In this document: piece by piece, positions 50,931 through 60,326 of the stretch | How the letters are laid out: every line of letters starts with the position of its first letter | How positions within the stretch are numbered: position 1 is the stretch's first letter | NCBI GenBank assembly: GCA_945949085.1 | Contig: CAMFDJ010000008.1 | Location: 25,577 to 89,576, forward strand | Reading direction: 5' to 3' | Source of the DNA: an uncultured Lachnospiraceae bacterium | GTDB taxonomy: Bacteria; Bacillota; Clostridia; Lachnospirales; Lachnospiraceae | Length of the DNA stretch: 64,000 bases | Notes under the pieces: generated by a model | The model's input: the letters and a program-made list of their open reading frames with translations, nothing else | Told to the model about the DNA's origin: nothing | Database searches by the model: none | Program-made: the position numbers and the translations under genes

Positions 50931-53900
50931 TTACTCTGTTACTTCTACCAAAGAGAAATCAGATAAGGTAATGGTAGCTTCATCGGTTGGAACATGAGAA
51001 ACCTTTTCCCCAGTTGAATAGTCATCAATGACTCCCATATTCACATTAAACTGAATTGTACTGCAAGTAGCTTTGTCTGTCACATCGACAATGGAATTGA
51101 CCGTCTTAACATCCCCTGCCTTCAAATCAAAGGCTTCTCCGCCATACCATGTGTATTTATTGTCTGTGGGGTCTTGGAATACATATTTAATCTTTCTATT
51201 TGCATCTGTGCTGACTGTAAATTGCAGACGATATTTCTTACCTGCCTCTAAAGTCATCGGTTCCTGTGTCAGCTTGACGTTCCATTCCTCTGTTCCCGGA
51301 TTCTTTACATTGTAAATCAGTTTTCCGCCTACATTCGTAATCGTTCCAAGATCAGCTGAAAGGATATATGGATTCCATCCGTCTGTTCCGCTCGCAAAGT
51401 TTCCGTTTATAAACAAATTCTCTGGTTTTTTCTCCATGAGAGAAATATGAGAAAGTGTCACGGTATGTGTTGTCGTGATCTGCTGACCGGCAATCTGACC
51501 CATTGAGATACTCAGTGCAGCATACTTGTCAATTTCATCCGGTGAAAACTCAACTTCTACATGCTTTGTTTCGCCTGCTGTCAGATCAACATCAGCTTCC
51601 TGATATGCGTCCCATATTCCGCCATTCTTTTCGCCATTGCGCTGTACTGCATAGTGAATTGTTCTGTCCATACTTGCGCATACATCAAATTCCAGAACAT
51701 ATGTCTTATCCTTATGAATCGGAATATCATTCTGCTTCAGCTGTACATGCCAGTCGTCTGTTCCCGTATTATTGATGGCATAGGTAATGGCATTACCTGA
51801 TACAGAATTCTCAGAAATACTTGACTCTGCATCTGCAACAAATTCTCCGCCCCAATTTGCAATTGTCTCAGACCAATTATCCTTTCCGTCTGCAAAATCT
51901 GCATTCTGAATAAGATTTGTACCTGCGGGAATCTCAGGGAACAGGTCCTCAGGCTCGTCAATCTTTTCAAGAACGATGTTATCAATACAGATTCTGTGCT
52001 GCTCTGTAATCTTTTCATCTTTAACAGCACCCATGGCAATATTAAAGATAGAACCTTCATCTGTATCATAGTTCATCTTAAAGTCTACACTGACGGTCTC
52101 GTATGTGCCATTATCGCCGTAAGCCGGTAACTCGACTACATTCTGCACATAAGGGGTCCAGTCCTCTCCACCTTTTTCATCCTTATGAACCGCACCATTT
52201 CTCTGGATTGCATAAGAAATCTTTCTGGCGATAGAAGATTTTACTTTAAATGTCAGGTTATACCACTGGTCTTTCTCCAGTGTTACATTGTTTTGTTTCA
52301 GCTGGATTTTCCAGTCTGCATCATTGGTGTTTTTAATTGTAATATCAAATGCCTTATCTTCTGTCTGACTGTCAACCGTATAAGATACATCGCTAGGCGT
52401 GTATGCATATACCTCAAAACCTGCAAGGTCTGCATTGAAAGAACCGTTTTTAATCAGTGTATCCTCAACGATTCTGACATTGTCAAGAAGTACTGTACCG
52501 TTTGCACCTACTTCGAATACGATATCATTAATGTCTGCAATCTCTGCTGATTCAGGTATCTCAAATTTGTATACATAATCCTTCTTGTCATTTGTCAGTT
52601 CTGCCTCAAAGGTCTGTCCTGCGACATTGACTCTGACTTTGCTGTCCGCATCTGCTGCAAGTCCGTCTACCTGTCCGTCAAAGCTGAGCTGATATTTACC
52701 TGCTGTCAGAGGAAGCTCTGTCTGCTGCAATACAACAGAGTTTTCTGATACACATCCTGATGAAGTAATCTTCATTCTTCTGCCGTCTGCAAGATCTGTT
52801 ACAGCAGCTGTTGCCTTTGCATTGCCACTTGTCACAACATCCCAGTACTGCATGAATTTCTTTCCTACTTCCGTACCTTCCTGGAATTTACCATTTGATA
52901 CGTAGTTACCATCTGTCATGACCTTCTTGCTGTTGTCAATTTCTTCCTGACCGATCTTCTTTATTACAACATTTGTAATAAATACATCTGAAATCGGAGA
53001 TGTTTTACCAAGGTTAAACTCAACACGAGCATTTGCATCATCATGATTATTTACTGTAAATTCAAAAGAGTATGATTGCTTTTCTGTTCCAAGAGAAACC
53101 TTTGTGTCGTTCATGTATCTTGCATAGTTGTAATCCGGTGCTGAAACATCAACGATCATGGTTCTGTCAGTTGCTGCATATGCATCAAAGCTGAGCTGAT
53201 ATTTCCCGCCCTGTTTTACAGGAATGTTCGCCTGCACAAACTGTACTGCATACTCCTCATTACCTGCTTTTGTTGTAGAAATCTTTACTGCATTTCCACC
53301 AAGCTTTTCGTCTTTAACAATCTTAGCGGTTCCTTCACCACCCTGCTGGGTCATGAATTTCCAGTTGGAACCGTTTTCTCCGGATAAATCATCTGCTGCA
53401 GAGAAGTCGCTGTTCTGTACATATTTTCCGTCTTCAGGCTCTACAACAGGTGCCTTCTCAGGTTTTTCAACGGTAGCTTCCAGGTTGTCATAGTATGTCT
53501 TGTCCTTCTGATATGCCTTTACATAATCAATCGTAAATGCCTGATCTTCGTATGTCGTTGTCTCGTCCGGATATCCAACCCATGATCCGCCGATTGCAAG
53601 GTTTAAGATCATGTAAAATGGCTGGTCAAACGGTGCAGGGTATGCAACAGTTCCCTGTCCTTCTGTTGTGGTGAACCAGTCGTTTGCTTCGTGATACTTC
53701 ACGCCGTCCACATACCATTTGATTTTTCCAGGCTCCCATTCTACCGCATAGGTGTGATATTCGCTTGAGAAATCACCGGATTTTAAGACACTCTCGCCCT
53801 GTGTCTGTGCATGCGGATTGCCATAGTGCAGGGTTCCCATAACCTTTGTGGTATCCTGACCCATGACCTCCATGATATCGATCTCACCGCATCTTGGCCA

Positions 53901-55034
53901 CTGTCCATACAAATTCTCGTCTGTAGGCATCATCCAGAATGCCGGCAGATAACCCTGTCCTGTCGGAACCTTGATTCTGGCCTCAAACAGACCGTATGTA
54001 AAATCATGTTTTCCCTGTGTATTGACACGGCCGGAAGTGTATTCGTAGATAGGATTGTTATCTTCATCCACACCCGTCTGTTTGCGAACAGGTTTGATAA
54101 CCAGATTGCCATCCTTCAGATAAATATTTTCTTCACTGTCTACATATTCCTGCCATTCTGCGTTGACCCAGCCGGGCTCATGGAGCTCTACATTCCAGTC
54201 TGCGCTGTTTAAGGAAACACTGTCAAAATCATCTTTCCATTTCAGTTCAAAACCTTCATAAGATAATTTCTCTACAGGTTTTTCTTCCGGCTTCTTGTCA
54301 TCATCACCCGGTTTCTCTGTATCATCTTTATTTGTGTCGTCTTTGTTTGTATTATCTTTGTTTGTGTCGTCTTTGTTTGTATCGTCTTTGTCAGGTGTAT
54401 CCTGTGCCTTCTTCCTTACAATTACCGTACAGGTTGCTTTCTTGCCGTTACCGTCTGTAGAAGTAACAGTAATGACTGCCGTACCTTCTTTGACTGCTGT
54501 CAGCGTGCCCTTGCTGCTGACCTTAACAATTTCAGGCTTGTTGCTGGTGAATTTCACCTTCTTAACTGTTGCATTCTTTGGCGTAACAGTCGCTGTCAAA
54601 GTTGCTGTCTCACCTTCTATCAGTTCCAATGTCTTCTGATCCAGTGTTACTTTTGTAACAGGTGTCTTTACAACGACCTTTAAGGTTGCTTTTTTCTTTT
54701 TGTTTGCTTTACTTCTTACGGTAATGGTTGTCTTACCGTTTTTCAGGGCTTTGATCTTACCCTTTGCAGAAACCGTTGCCACCTTCTTATTGGAAGATGA
54801 GAAAGTCACTGCCTTGCTGATCTTGCCTTTTCCTGTTGTTGTGACCTTTTTCTTGATGGTAAAGGTCTTTCCCTTTTTCATGACCAGCGTCTTTGTGTCA
54901 GGTTTCGTGATCGTAACCGACTTGATGGATGCTTTTTTTGTCTTTGCCGGTGCAGCCATAACGCCAACACCCATTGAAGTTACCATCATCACCAGAACGA
55001 GCAAAAATGCCAGTCCGCGCTTGAATTGTTTCAT
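50931..55034 (-). CDS. secreted modular beta-glucanase (GH16) with five CBM-like modules
   Basis: The 1367-residue extracellular enzyme should cut beta-1,3- or mixed beta-1,3/1,4-glucan. Modules: signal peptide (1-27, MAA); two Big2-type Ig-like domains (about 36-122 and 126-207); an Asp/Asn/Lys/Thr linker with NKDDT repeats (212-250); a GH16 domain (256-510) with the catalytic triad Glu384, Asp386, Glu389 in GEIDIMEV; and five tandem CBM4/CBM9/CBM22-like beta-sandwiches at about 537-694, 709-856, 858-1024, 1039-1201 and 1206-1365, each opening with an N-x-x-F pattern (VQNSDF, VSNGKF, IKNGSF, IQNADF, FINGNF). GGGAGG lies 9 nt before the ATG. It starts 36 bp after the GH5 gene, so they form an operon. 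No wall anchor is seen. Confidence 0.93.
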   Translation of the reverse strand: MKQFKRGLAFLLVLVMMVTSMGVGVMAAPAKTKKASIKSVTITKPDTKTLVMKKGKTFTIKKKVTTTGKGKISKAVTFSSSNKKVATVSAKGKIKALKNGKTTITVRSKANKKKKATLKVVVKTPVTKVTLDQKTLELIEGETATLTATVTPKNATVKKVKFTSNKPEIVKVSSKGTLTAVKEGTAVITVTSTDGNGKKATCTVIVRKKAQDTPDKDDTNKDDTNKDNTNKDDTNKDDTEKPGDDDKKPEEKPVEKLSYEGFELKWKDDFDSVSLNSADWNVELHEPGWVNAEWQEYVDSEENIYLKDGNLVIKPVRKQTGVDEDNNPIYEYTSGRVNTQGKHDFTYGLFEARIKVPTGQGYLPAFWMMPTDENLYGQWPRCGEIDIMEVMGQDTTKVMGTLHYGNPHAQTQGESVLKSGDFSSEYHTYAVEWEPGKIKWYVDGVKYHEANDWFTTTEGQGTVAYPAPFDQPFYMILNLAIGGSWVGYPDETTTYEDQAFTIDYVKAYQKDKTYYDNLEATVEKPEKAPVVEPEDGKYVQNSDFSAADDLSGENGSNWKFMTQQGGEGTAKIVKDEKLGGNAVKISTTKAGNEEYAVQFVQANIPVKQGGKYQLSFDAYAATDRTMIVDVSAPDYNYARYMNDTKVSLGTEKQSYSFEFTVNNHDDANARVEFNLGKTSPISDVFITNVVIKKIGQEEIDNSKKVMTDGNYVSNGKFQEGTEVGKKFMQYWDVVTSGNAKATAAVTDLADGRRMKITSSGCVSENSVVLQQTELPLTAGKYQLSFDGQVDGLAADADSKVRVNVAGQTFEAELTNDKKDYVYKFEIPESAEIADINDIVFEVGANGTVLLDNVRIVEDTLIKNGSFNADLAGFEVYAYTPSDVSYTVDSQTEDKAFDITIKNTNDADWKIQLKQNNVTLEKDQWYNLTFKVKSSIARKISYAIQRNGAVHKDEKGGEDWTPYVQNVVELPAYGDNGTYETVSVDFKMNYDTDEGSIFNIAMGAVKDEKITEQHRICIDNIVLEKIDEPEDLFPEIPAGTNLIQNADFADGKDNWSETIANWGGEFVADAESSISENSVSGNAITYAINNTGTDDWHVQLKQNDIPIHKDKTYVLEFDVCASMDRTIHYAVQRNGEKNGGIWDAYQEADVDLTAGETKHVEVEFSPDEIDKYAALSISMGQIAGQQITTTHTVTLSHISLMEKKPENLFINGNFASGTDGWNPYILSADLGTITNVGGKLIYNVKNPGTEEWNVKLTQEPMTLEAGKKYRLQFTVSTDANRKIKYVFQDPTDNKYTWYGGEAFDLKAGDVKTVNSIVDVTDKATCSTIQFNVNMGVIDDYSTGEKVSHVPTDEATITLSDFSLVEVTE

Positions 55035-55070
55035 GCTTTTTTCCTCCCATAAATTATTATTGTTTGCTGT

Positions 55071-56111
55071 TTATTTCATCCCCTGTGTCCACAGAGAGAT
55101 CAAATCATTTCTGATCGGATCATAATGAGAATCCATCAGTCCGAAGTCCTTTTCTTTGTATGTCCAGACACCGCAGCCGATATCATAATGACGAAATACA
55201 GTGTCCACATCCTGAAACCAGCGAAGGGAATCCGCAACAGGTGCCTGATCGATTACACCGAATTCTCCGCAGTAAAGTGATACGCCTGCCTTCTGCGCTG
55301 CTTCGACAGCCTCTCCGATCATCTCACTGATAAACTCCGGCCCCATTGTCTTAGAAACTGCCTTGCCGACCACTTCCCCCTGGAAGCCGAGTACTTTGGA
55401 TTCCTCGCAGTAGTATTCCATAGATTCCGGATACGGAACCGTCTTGTTCGGATCCATTGCCTTTACCCAGTGTGCTTTCTGGTGTGTAAACAAAAGCGGT
55501 TCATAAAAGTGGAAGGTAAAGATGATATTCTGATCTGCCGGAGCTTCCAAAAGCTTCAATGTTCTCGCACTGTTCCACTGGATACCGCCGTAAATGATCG
55601 GTGTCTCCTTTGTGATATTGCGGATCACTCCGACCGCTCTGGCAATCAGTTCGTTCCAAAGGGTAGCATTATGTTCCTCCACCACTTCATTGAGCAGTTC
55701 AAATGCCACATTGTCATATTTTGCAAAATCAGAAGCAATATTCTTCCAGATGTTCAAAAATCTCTCCTGCAACGCTTCATTATAGAAAAGATTGTTCAGC
55801 TCTCCCGCCTCATCTCCGCTTCCGGCATTATTGAAATCATAGCCGGGTGCTTTGTGCAGGTCTAAGATGATATCAATGTTGTACTTACGACACCATCCGA
55901 CGATGGTATGTAATCTCTCATATCCTGCTTCAATGCGCTTCCCTGTTTCTTCTTCAATCACCTCATAATCCACCGGCAGCCTGACATGATCGAATCCCCA
56001 CTGTGCAATCTGCCGGATGTCGTTTTCCCCGATAAACGTGTCATAATGTTCTCTTGTGTGTTCGCACTGTGATAAAAATCCCCCCAGATTGATGCCTCTT
56101 TTCAATCTCAT
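55071..56111 (-). CDS. GH5 beta-glucanase-type glycosidase, cytoplasmic, first gene of the glucan operon
   Basis: The 346-residue (beta/alpha)8 hydrolase opens with the GH5 motif GINLGGF and has acid/base Glu142 in ELLNEV and nucleophile Glu283 in YCGEFGV. It has no signal peptide. It is a paralogue of the GH5 gene at 5.6 kb. The ATG at 56111 follows AAGGAGG by 11 nt; an ATG at 56132 lies before that site and is less likely. It is followed by the secreted GH16 gene 36 bp downstream. The pair would let the cell cut beta-glucan outside and finish oligomers inside. A divergent AraC regulator lies across a 370-bp gene-free region. Confidence 0.9.
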   Translation of the reverse strand: MRLKRGINLGGFLSQCEHTREHYDTFIGENDIRQIAQWGFDHVRLPVDYEVIEEETGKRIEAGYERLHTIVGWCRKYNIDIILDLHKAPGYDFNNAGSGDEAGELNNLFYNEALQERFLNIWKNIASDFAKYDNVAFELLNEVVEEHNATLWNELIARAVGVIRNITKETPIIYGGIQWNSARTLKLLEAPADQNIIFTFHFYEPLLFTHQKAHWVKAMDPNKTVPYPESMEYYCEESKVLGFQGEVVGKAVSKTMGPEFISEMIGEAVEAAQKAGVSLYCGEFGVIDQAPVADSLRWFQDVDTVFRHYDIGCGVWTYKEKDFGLMDSHYDPIRNDLISLWTQGMK

Positions 56112-56303
56112 GCGCTTCCAAACCTCCTTCATACTTCGTAGTCTTCTTTATTTTTACTTCTTCCTATTTTTTATTCCTGCCATTTTCTTCCTGCTTTGCC
56201 AGGCTTCTTCTTATCATTTTCCTGCTTTTCCTGTATCTCCCTATTTCTGCCACTCTGACCGGTGTTTGCACAGCGCCGGTGTCACTTTGTCCCCCGAAAA
56301 GGG

Positions 56304-56335
56304 AGATGGAAGGCACTTATCATGCGCTTCCATCT
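56304..56335. promoter_or_regulatory. 9-bp inverted repeat in the GH5/AraC divergent region
   Basis: AGATGGAAG and CTTCCATCT are perfectly inverted around 14 nt. The site lies midway between the GH5 start and the regulator start (interval 56112-56481). It could be an operator for the regulator. No other feature is seen in the interval. Confidence 0.45.
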
Positions 56336-56481
56336 GAAAGGAAGATGTATGAAAAACCAAGTAATTATCTTTTGTACTACTTTTATAACAAAATGATCTC
56401 GCAAATTATATCGTTTTCATTTCATAATTGTCGTTTTTATGATATAGTGTACGCAAAGGTCAAAGAAAAAGCGAGGTTATC

Positions 56482-57234
56482 ATGGATTACAATAAGGAAT
56501 TGCTCTACAAAGAATTTGTACAAAGAGAAAATGATCTGTTGCATGCGCCATATAATCCGGAGCTTGAATTTTATTCCTGTATCAAGGAAGGAAATGTCGA
56601 AAAGATCAAGGAACTCTGTCAGGAATCGCTCATCGACAAAAAAGGGCTTGGCAAGCTGTCTGACAACTATCTGCAGCATCTGAAATATCATTTTGTCATC
56701 ACCTGCGCACTTGCTGCGCGCTATTGCATCGAGGGAGGACTTGAACTTTCCAAAGCATACAGCATCAGCGATTTTTACATCCAGAAGGTCGATCAGAGCA
56801 AGAGTGCGCAGGATATCTCCGATCTGCATTTTATCATGTGTCTGGATTATACTGTCCGCATGAAGAATCTGCGCAAACAAAAGATCTGCTCTCAGCCGAT
56901 TGCAAAATGTATCGATTATATCTGCGAAAGTCTGCATACCCGCATCACTGTCGAAACACTTGCCCGGCACACCGGACTAAATCCCTCCTATTTATCCCGG
57001 CTGTTCAAAAAGGAGACCGGTCAGACAATCAGCGGCTATATTCGCGACAAAAAAATTGAGACAGCCTGTAACATGCTGACCTATTCAGAATTTACGCCGG
57101 CAGAGATCTCTTCTATTTTATGCTTTCCCAGCCAGAGCTACTTTACGGAGGTTTTCCGACAAAAGACAGGGCTGACACCCAAAAAATACCAGACACTACA
57201 CTTCCGCACTACGCCAATCGGCAAATCCGAGTAG
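56482..57234 (+). CDS. AraC-family transcriptional regulator
   Basis: The 250-residue regulator has a helical N-terminal region without a cupin (about 1-145) and a C-terminal double helix-turn-helix (about 150-245): VETLARHTGLNPSYLSRLFKKETG is the first motif and AEISSILCFPSQSYFTEVFRQKTGLTPKKYQ the second. GAGG lies 6 nt before the ATG. It is divergent from the GH5-GH16 operon, so it most likely controls that operon in response to beta-glucan breakdown sugars. The N-terminal domain is of the type seen in several Lachnospiraceae glycoside-hydrolase regulators, but its ligand is unknown. Confidence 0.88.
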   Translation: MDYNKELLYKEFVQRENDLLHAPYNPELEFYSCIKEGNVEKIKELCQESLIDKKGLGKLSDNYLQHLKYHFVITCALAARYCIEGGLELSKAYSISDFYIQKVDQSKSAQDISDLHFIMCLDYTVRMKNLRKQKICSQPIAKCIDYICESLHTRITVETLARHTGLNPSYLSRLFKKETGQTISGYIRDKKIETACNMLTYSEFTPAEISSILCFPSQSYFTEVFRQKTGLTPKKYQTLHFRTTPIGKSE

Positions 57235-57355
57235 AAACAATTCGGATTGCTTTTCTGATACAGAAGAATTACAATACAGATATGTGCTTCGCAGTTAATG
57301 TTTGATATGTGGATCTGTGAGGTCAAAAGTCACAAATATACAAAAGGAGAAAATT

Positions 57356-58462
57356 ATGTTCAAAAAGAAAAAAGAAGACGAGCCCTTCGAGCGGGTCTCA
57401 GATGCTGCCAAGGGAAAAAGGGCCGGAAAGGTGATTGGCACAATCATTACTGTTTTCCTTGTCTTTTTCCTGTTTGGAAGCAGTTTTTATTCGCTGAAGG
57501 AAAACGAATACGCGGTGATTACCACTTTAGGAGTCCCCTCTGTGATCGAAGAATCCGGTATTCATTTTAAAATGCCTCTGATCCAGCGATGTGTCAGAGT
57601 ACCGAAGACCATCAATGGTTTTCCCATCGGATACGACCCGGAGACAGATGCCTCCATCGATTCCGAATCGTTTATGATCACCAGGGATTACAATTTTGTC
57701 AATGTGGATTTTTACGTGGAGTATCGCGTCACAGACCCGGTCAAATACTTATATGCCTCTGAAAATCCTGTCTCTATCCTGAAAAATCTGACGCAGAGCT
57801 ATATCCGTGACACCATTGGTCTGTATGATGTGGACAGCGTCATCACAACCGGCAAGAGTGAGATTCAGGCATCCATCAAGGAAAAAATCATTTCCCGTCT
57901 GGACACAGAGGATATCGGTATCCAGCTTGTCAATATCACGATCCAGGATGCAGAGCCGCCGACCACAGAGGTCATCAATGCATTTAAAAACGTGGAAAAT
58001 GCCAAGCAGGGCAAGGAAACTTCCATCAACAAGGCAAACCAGAAGAGAAACGAGGATATTCCGGCCGCAAGAGCTTCTGTCGACGAGACATTAAAGACGG
58101 CACAGGCACAGGCCGAAGAACGCATCAATGAAGCAAAAGGACAGACAGCACGTCTGAATGAATTGTACAACGAATATCAGAAATATCCTCTGATCACCAA
58201 ACAGCGTATGTTCTATGAAACGATGGAGGAAATTCTGCCGGATATGAAGGTTATCATCGAAAAGAGCGATGGCACGACACAGACTATGCTGCCACTTGAA
58301 TCCTTCACGGATTTCTCCGGCGTGGACACCGGTAAATCAGATGCAAGCGATTCCAAGAGTAACACTGCAGCCTCCTCGGGCTTTGCAGGGACAACTGAAA
58401 CGACAAAGATGCCGTCTGCCGAGAGTACGCACGCAGATGATTCAGGTACAAATGAAGACTAG
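57356..58462 (+). CDS. hflK: HflK-like FtsH modulator
   Basis: The 368-residue SPFH/band-7 protein has one N-terminal membrane segment (about 23-45), a band-7 domain (ENEYAVITTLGVPSVIEESGIHFKMPLIQ, then DVDSVITTGKSEIQASIKEKI) and a long helical region ending in a Ser/Thr-rich tail. HflK and HflC assemble a large membrane cage around FtsH and restrain its proteolysis. AAAGGAG lies 7 nt before the ATG at 57356; the longer frame is not used. It is followed 38 bp later by hflC. Confidence 0.9.
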   Translation: MFKKKKEDEPFERVSDAAKGKRAGKVIGTIITVFLVFFLFGSSFYSLKENEYAVITTLGVPSVIEESGIHFKMPLIQRCVRVPKTINGFPIGYDPETDASIDSESFMITRDYNFVNVDFYVEYRVTDPVKYLYASENPVSILKNLTQSYIRDTIGLYDVDSVITTGKSEIQASIKEKIISRLDTEDIGIQLVNITIQDAEPPTTEVINAFKNVENAKQGKETSINKANQKRNEDIPAARASVDETLKTAQAQAEERINEAKGQTARLNELYNEYQKYPLITKQRMFYETMEEILPDMKVIIEKSDGTTQTMLPLESFTDFSGVDTGKSDASDSKSNTAASSGFAGTTETTKMPSAESTHADDSGTNED

Positions 58463-58500
58463 TTGCCCAAAGCACAAACAGCGATAAGAAAGGATACCTT

Positions 58501-59367
58501 ATGAAAAAGAAAAAAATCATTCCCATCATACTGATACTTGCTTTTGCCGCCCTGATCGTTCTTGGCGACTGCATGGTTGTGACTTATCCCAATCAGTATA
58601 CAGTGATCAAACAGTTTGGAAAGATTGAAGATATCCGTCAGACACCGGGACTGAGTTTTAAGCTCCCCTTTATCCAGACGGAAGAAAAGATTGAGAACGA
58701 AACGCTTTTATATGACCTTGCGGTGAGCGACGTCATGACAAAGGACAAAAAATCCATGATTGCAGACTGTTTTGTCCTGTGGCGCATCACCGATCCGCAA
58801 AAGTATACGCAGACGCTGAGCGCACAGAAAAGCAATGCGGAATTCCGTATCGATACCATTGTCTATAACAGTCTGAAAAATGTCATCAGCAGTTTAAGCC
58901 AGGAGGAGGTCATCAGCGGTCGTGACGGCGAGCTTGCAGCCTCCATCAAAAACAACATCGGTGATACCCTCTCCCAGTACGGCATCTCGCTTCTGGCAGT
59001 CGAAACCAAATCTCTGGATTTGCCGGATGAAAACAAGGCTGCGGTTTATGAACGCATGATCTCAGAACGCAACAATATCGCAGCCACCTATAAGGCAGAA
59101 GGTGAGGAAGAAGCAAAAGAGATCTCTAACAATACCAAGGCAGAGATCATTGTAATGCAATCCGAAGCAGATGCACAGGCCGAGGAGATCGTTGCAAAGG
59201 GCGAAGCAGAATACATGAAAATCTTAAGCGAAGCCTATAATGACCCGGATAAGGCAGATTTTTATCTGTTTCTAAGGTCGCTGGATGCCGCAAAGAAAAC
59301 CATGGTCGGCGATAACAAGACGCTGATCATTGATGAATCGTCTCCCATTGCAGATATCTTTTATTAA
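58501..59367 (+). CDS. hflC: HflC-like FtsH modulator
   Basis: The 288-residue partner of HflK has an N-terminal membrane helix (KKIIPIILILAFAALIVLGD) and a band-7 domain with VTYPNQYTVIKQFGKIEDI and NTKAEIIVMQSEADAQAEEIVAKGEAEYMKI, the heavily charged helix of the family. It ends with DESSPIADIFY. It is co-transcribed with hflK and ends convergent with the next gene, 9 bp away. Confidence 0.93.
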   Translation: MKKKKIIPIILILAFAALIVLGDCMVVTYPNQYTVIKQFGKIEDIRQTPGLSFKLPFIQTEEKIENETLLYDLAVSDVMTKDKKSMIADCFVLWRITDPQKYTQTLSAQKSNAEFRIDTIVYNSLKNVISSLSQEEVISGRDGELAASIKNNIGDTLSQYGISLLAVETKSLDLPDENKAAVYERMISERNNIAATYKAEGEEEAKEISNNTKAEIIVMQSEADAQAEEIVAKGEAEYMKILSEAYNDPDKADFYLFLRSLDAAKKTMVGDNKTLIIDESSPIADIFY

Positions 59368-59376
59368 AATGCAGGA

Positions 59377-60270
59377 TCATTCGTCATCAGATCGATCGAA
59401 TTTTCCCTTTAGATCGATTTTTTCCAATTTATTTTCAATCCTATTTTTCAAATCAAGTCTGTTTTTGACCTCTTCAAAAGCAGACTTGTATTTTTTTGAG
59501 ATAGCACTTGGATGTGCACGCAGCAGGCGCAGCTGATCACTCTTTACATTCTCCCATCTGCGCACGCGGTCTGTCTTTAATTTCTCGAGTTCTTCCCTGA
59601 CAAAAGCAAGCTCTTTCTTCACACGGTCAAATTCTTCCTCATGTTTTTGCAGCTTCTGTTTTGCTTCCTCTGCAAGAAATGCCTCATAGACCTCAATCCG
59701 CTTCTGATGCAACCGAATTTCCTCTTTGACCTGTTCCAGTTTGATCAGAACGTCACGCAGCTCGATTGCAGCCTTAAAGCTAAGCGCAAAATCAGCCGCT
59801 GCCAGCATCATGATCACATGGACGATCGGAGAAAGGACTGCCTCCGGGATTGCAAGAACCACCCTCTCAAACGGCTTATGCAGCCAATATACCATCGCAA
59901 CACTAAAAAGCCCCCAGCCAAGTGAGCTCGTCAGACAGATATGTCCGTTTAAGTTGAAGCGCTGATTGGAATAATCCCAGTAACGCACTTTGAACAAGGC
60001 TTCCATAACCGCTCCTGTCACATATTCCAGAAGCGTTGCCGCAATCATTCCCGCAAAATAGACTGCAATGACACTCTTCCTGACCGGAAGCGCCGCAAGC
60101 AGCACGATCACGGCGCCGCTTCCATAGATTGGCAGAAGCGGTCCGTGCATAAATCCTCTGTTGACCCACTTTCTCTTTCGAACCGAAACGTAAGCAGATT
60201 CCCACACCCAGCCCAAAAAGCAATAGATGATAAAGAAAGCAAGCCATTGCGTGATATTGTAAGTATACAT
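59377..60270 (-). CDS. PF06541-type membrane protein with coiled-coil tail
   Basis: The roughly 297-residue protein has four to five membrane helices at the N-terminus with the family pattern FLGWVWESAYVSVRKRKWVNRGFMHGPLLPIYG, sometimes annotated as an ABC-transporter permease-like family. A cytoplasmic coiled coil of about 100 residues follows (LIKLEQVKEEIRLHQKRIEV...). The ATG at 60270 with AAAGGTG 9 nt upstream is preferred over a GTG at 60282. The physiological role is unknown. It lies 45 bp before mfd's stop codon side, on the same strand. Confidence 0.8.
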   Translation of the reverse strand: MYTYNITQWLAFFIIYCFLGWVWESAYVSVRKRKWVNRGFMHGPLLPIYGSGAVIVLLAALPVRKSVIAVYFAGMIAATLLEYVTGAVMEALFKVRYWDYSNQRFNLNGHICLTSSLGWGLFSVAMVYWLHKPFERVVLAIPEAVLSPIVHVIMMLAAADFALSFKAAIELRDVLIKLEQVKEEIRLHQKRIEVYEAFLAEEAKQKLQKHEEEFDRVKKELAFVREELEKLKTDRVRRWENVKSDQLRLLRAHPSAISKKYKSAFEEVKNRLDLKNRIENKLEKIDLKGKFDRSDDE

Positions 60271-60326
60271 ATCCTTCCACACCTTTCATGTCCGATGCAT
60301 CATAATCATTTGCAGATGCCTATCGT

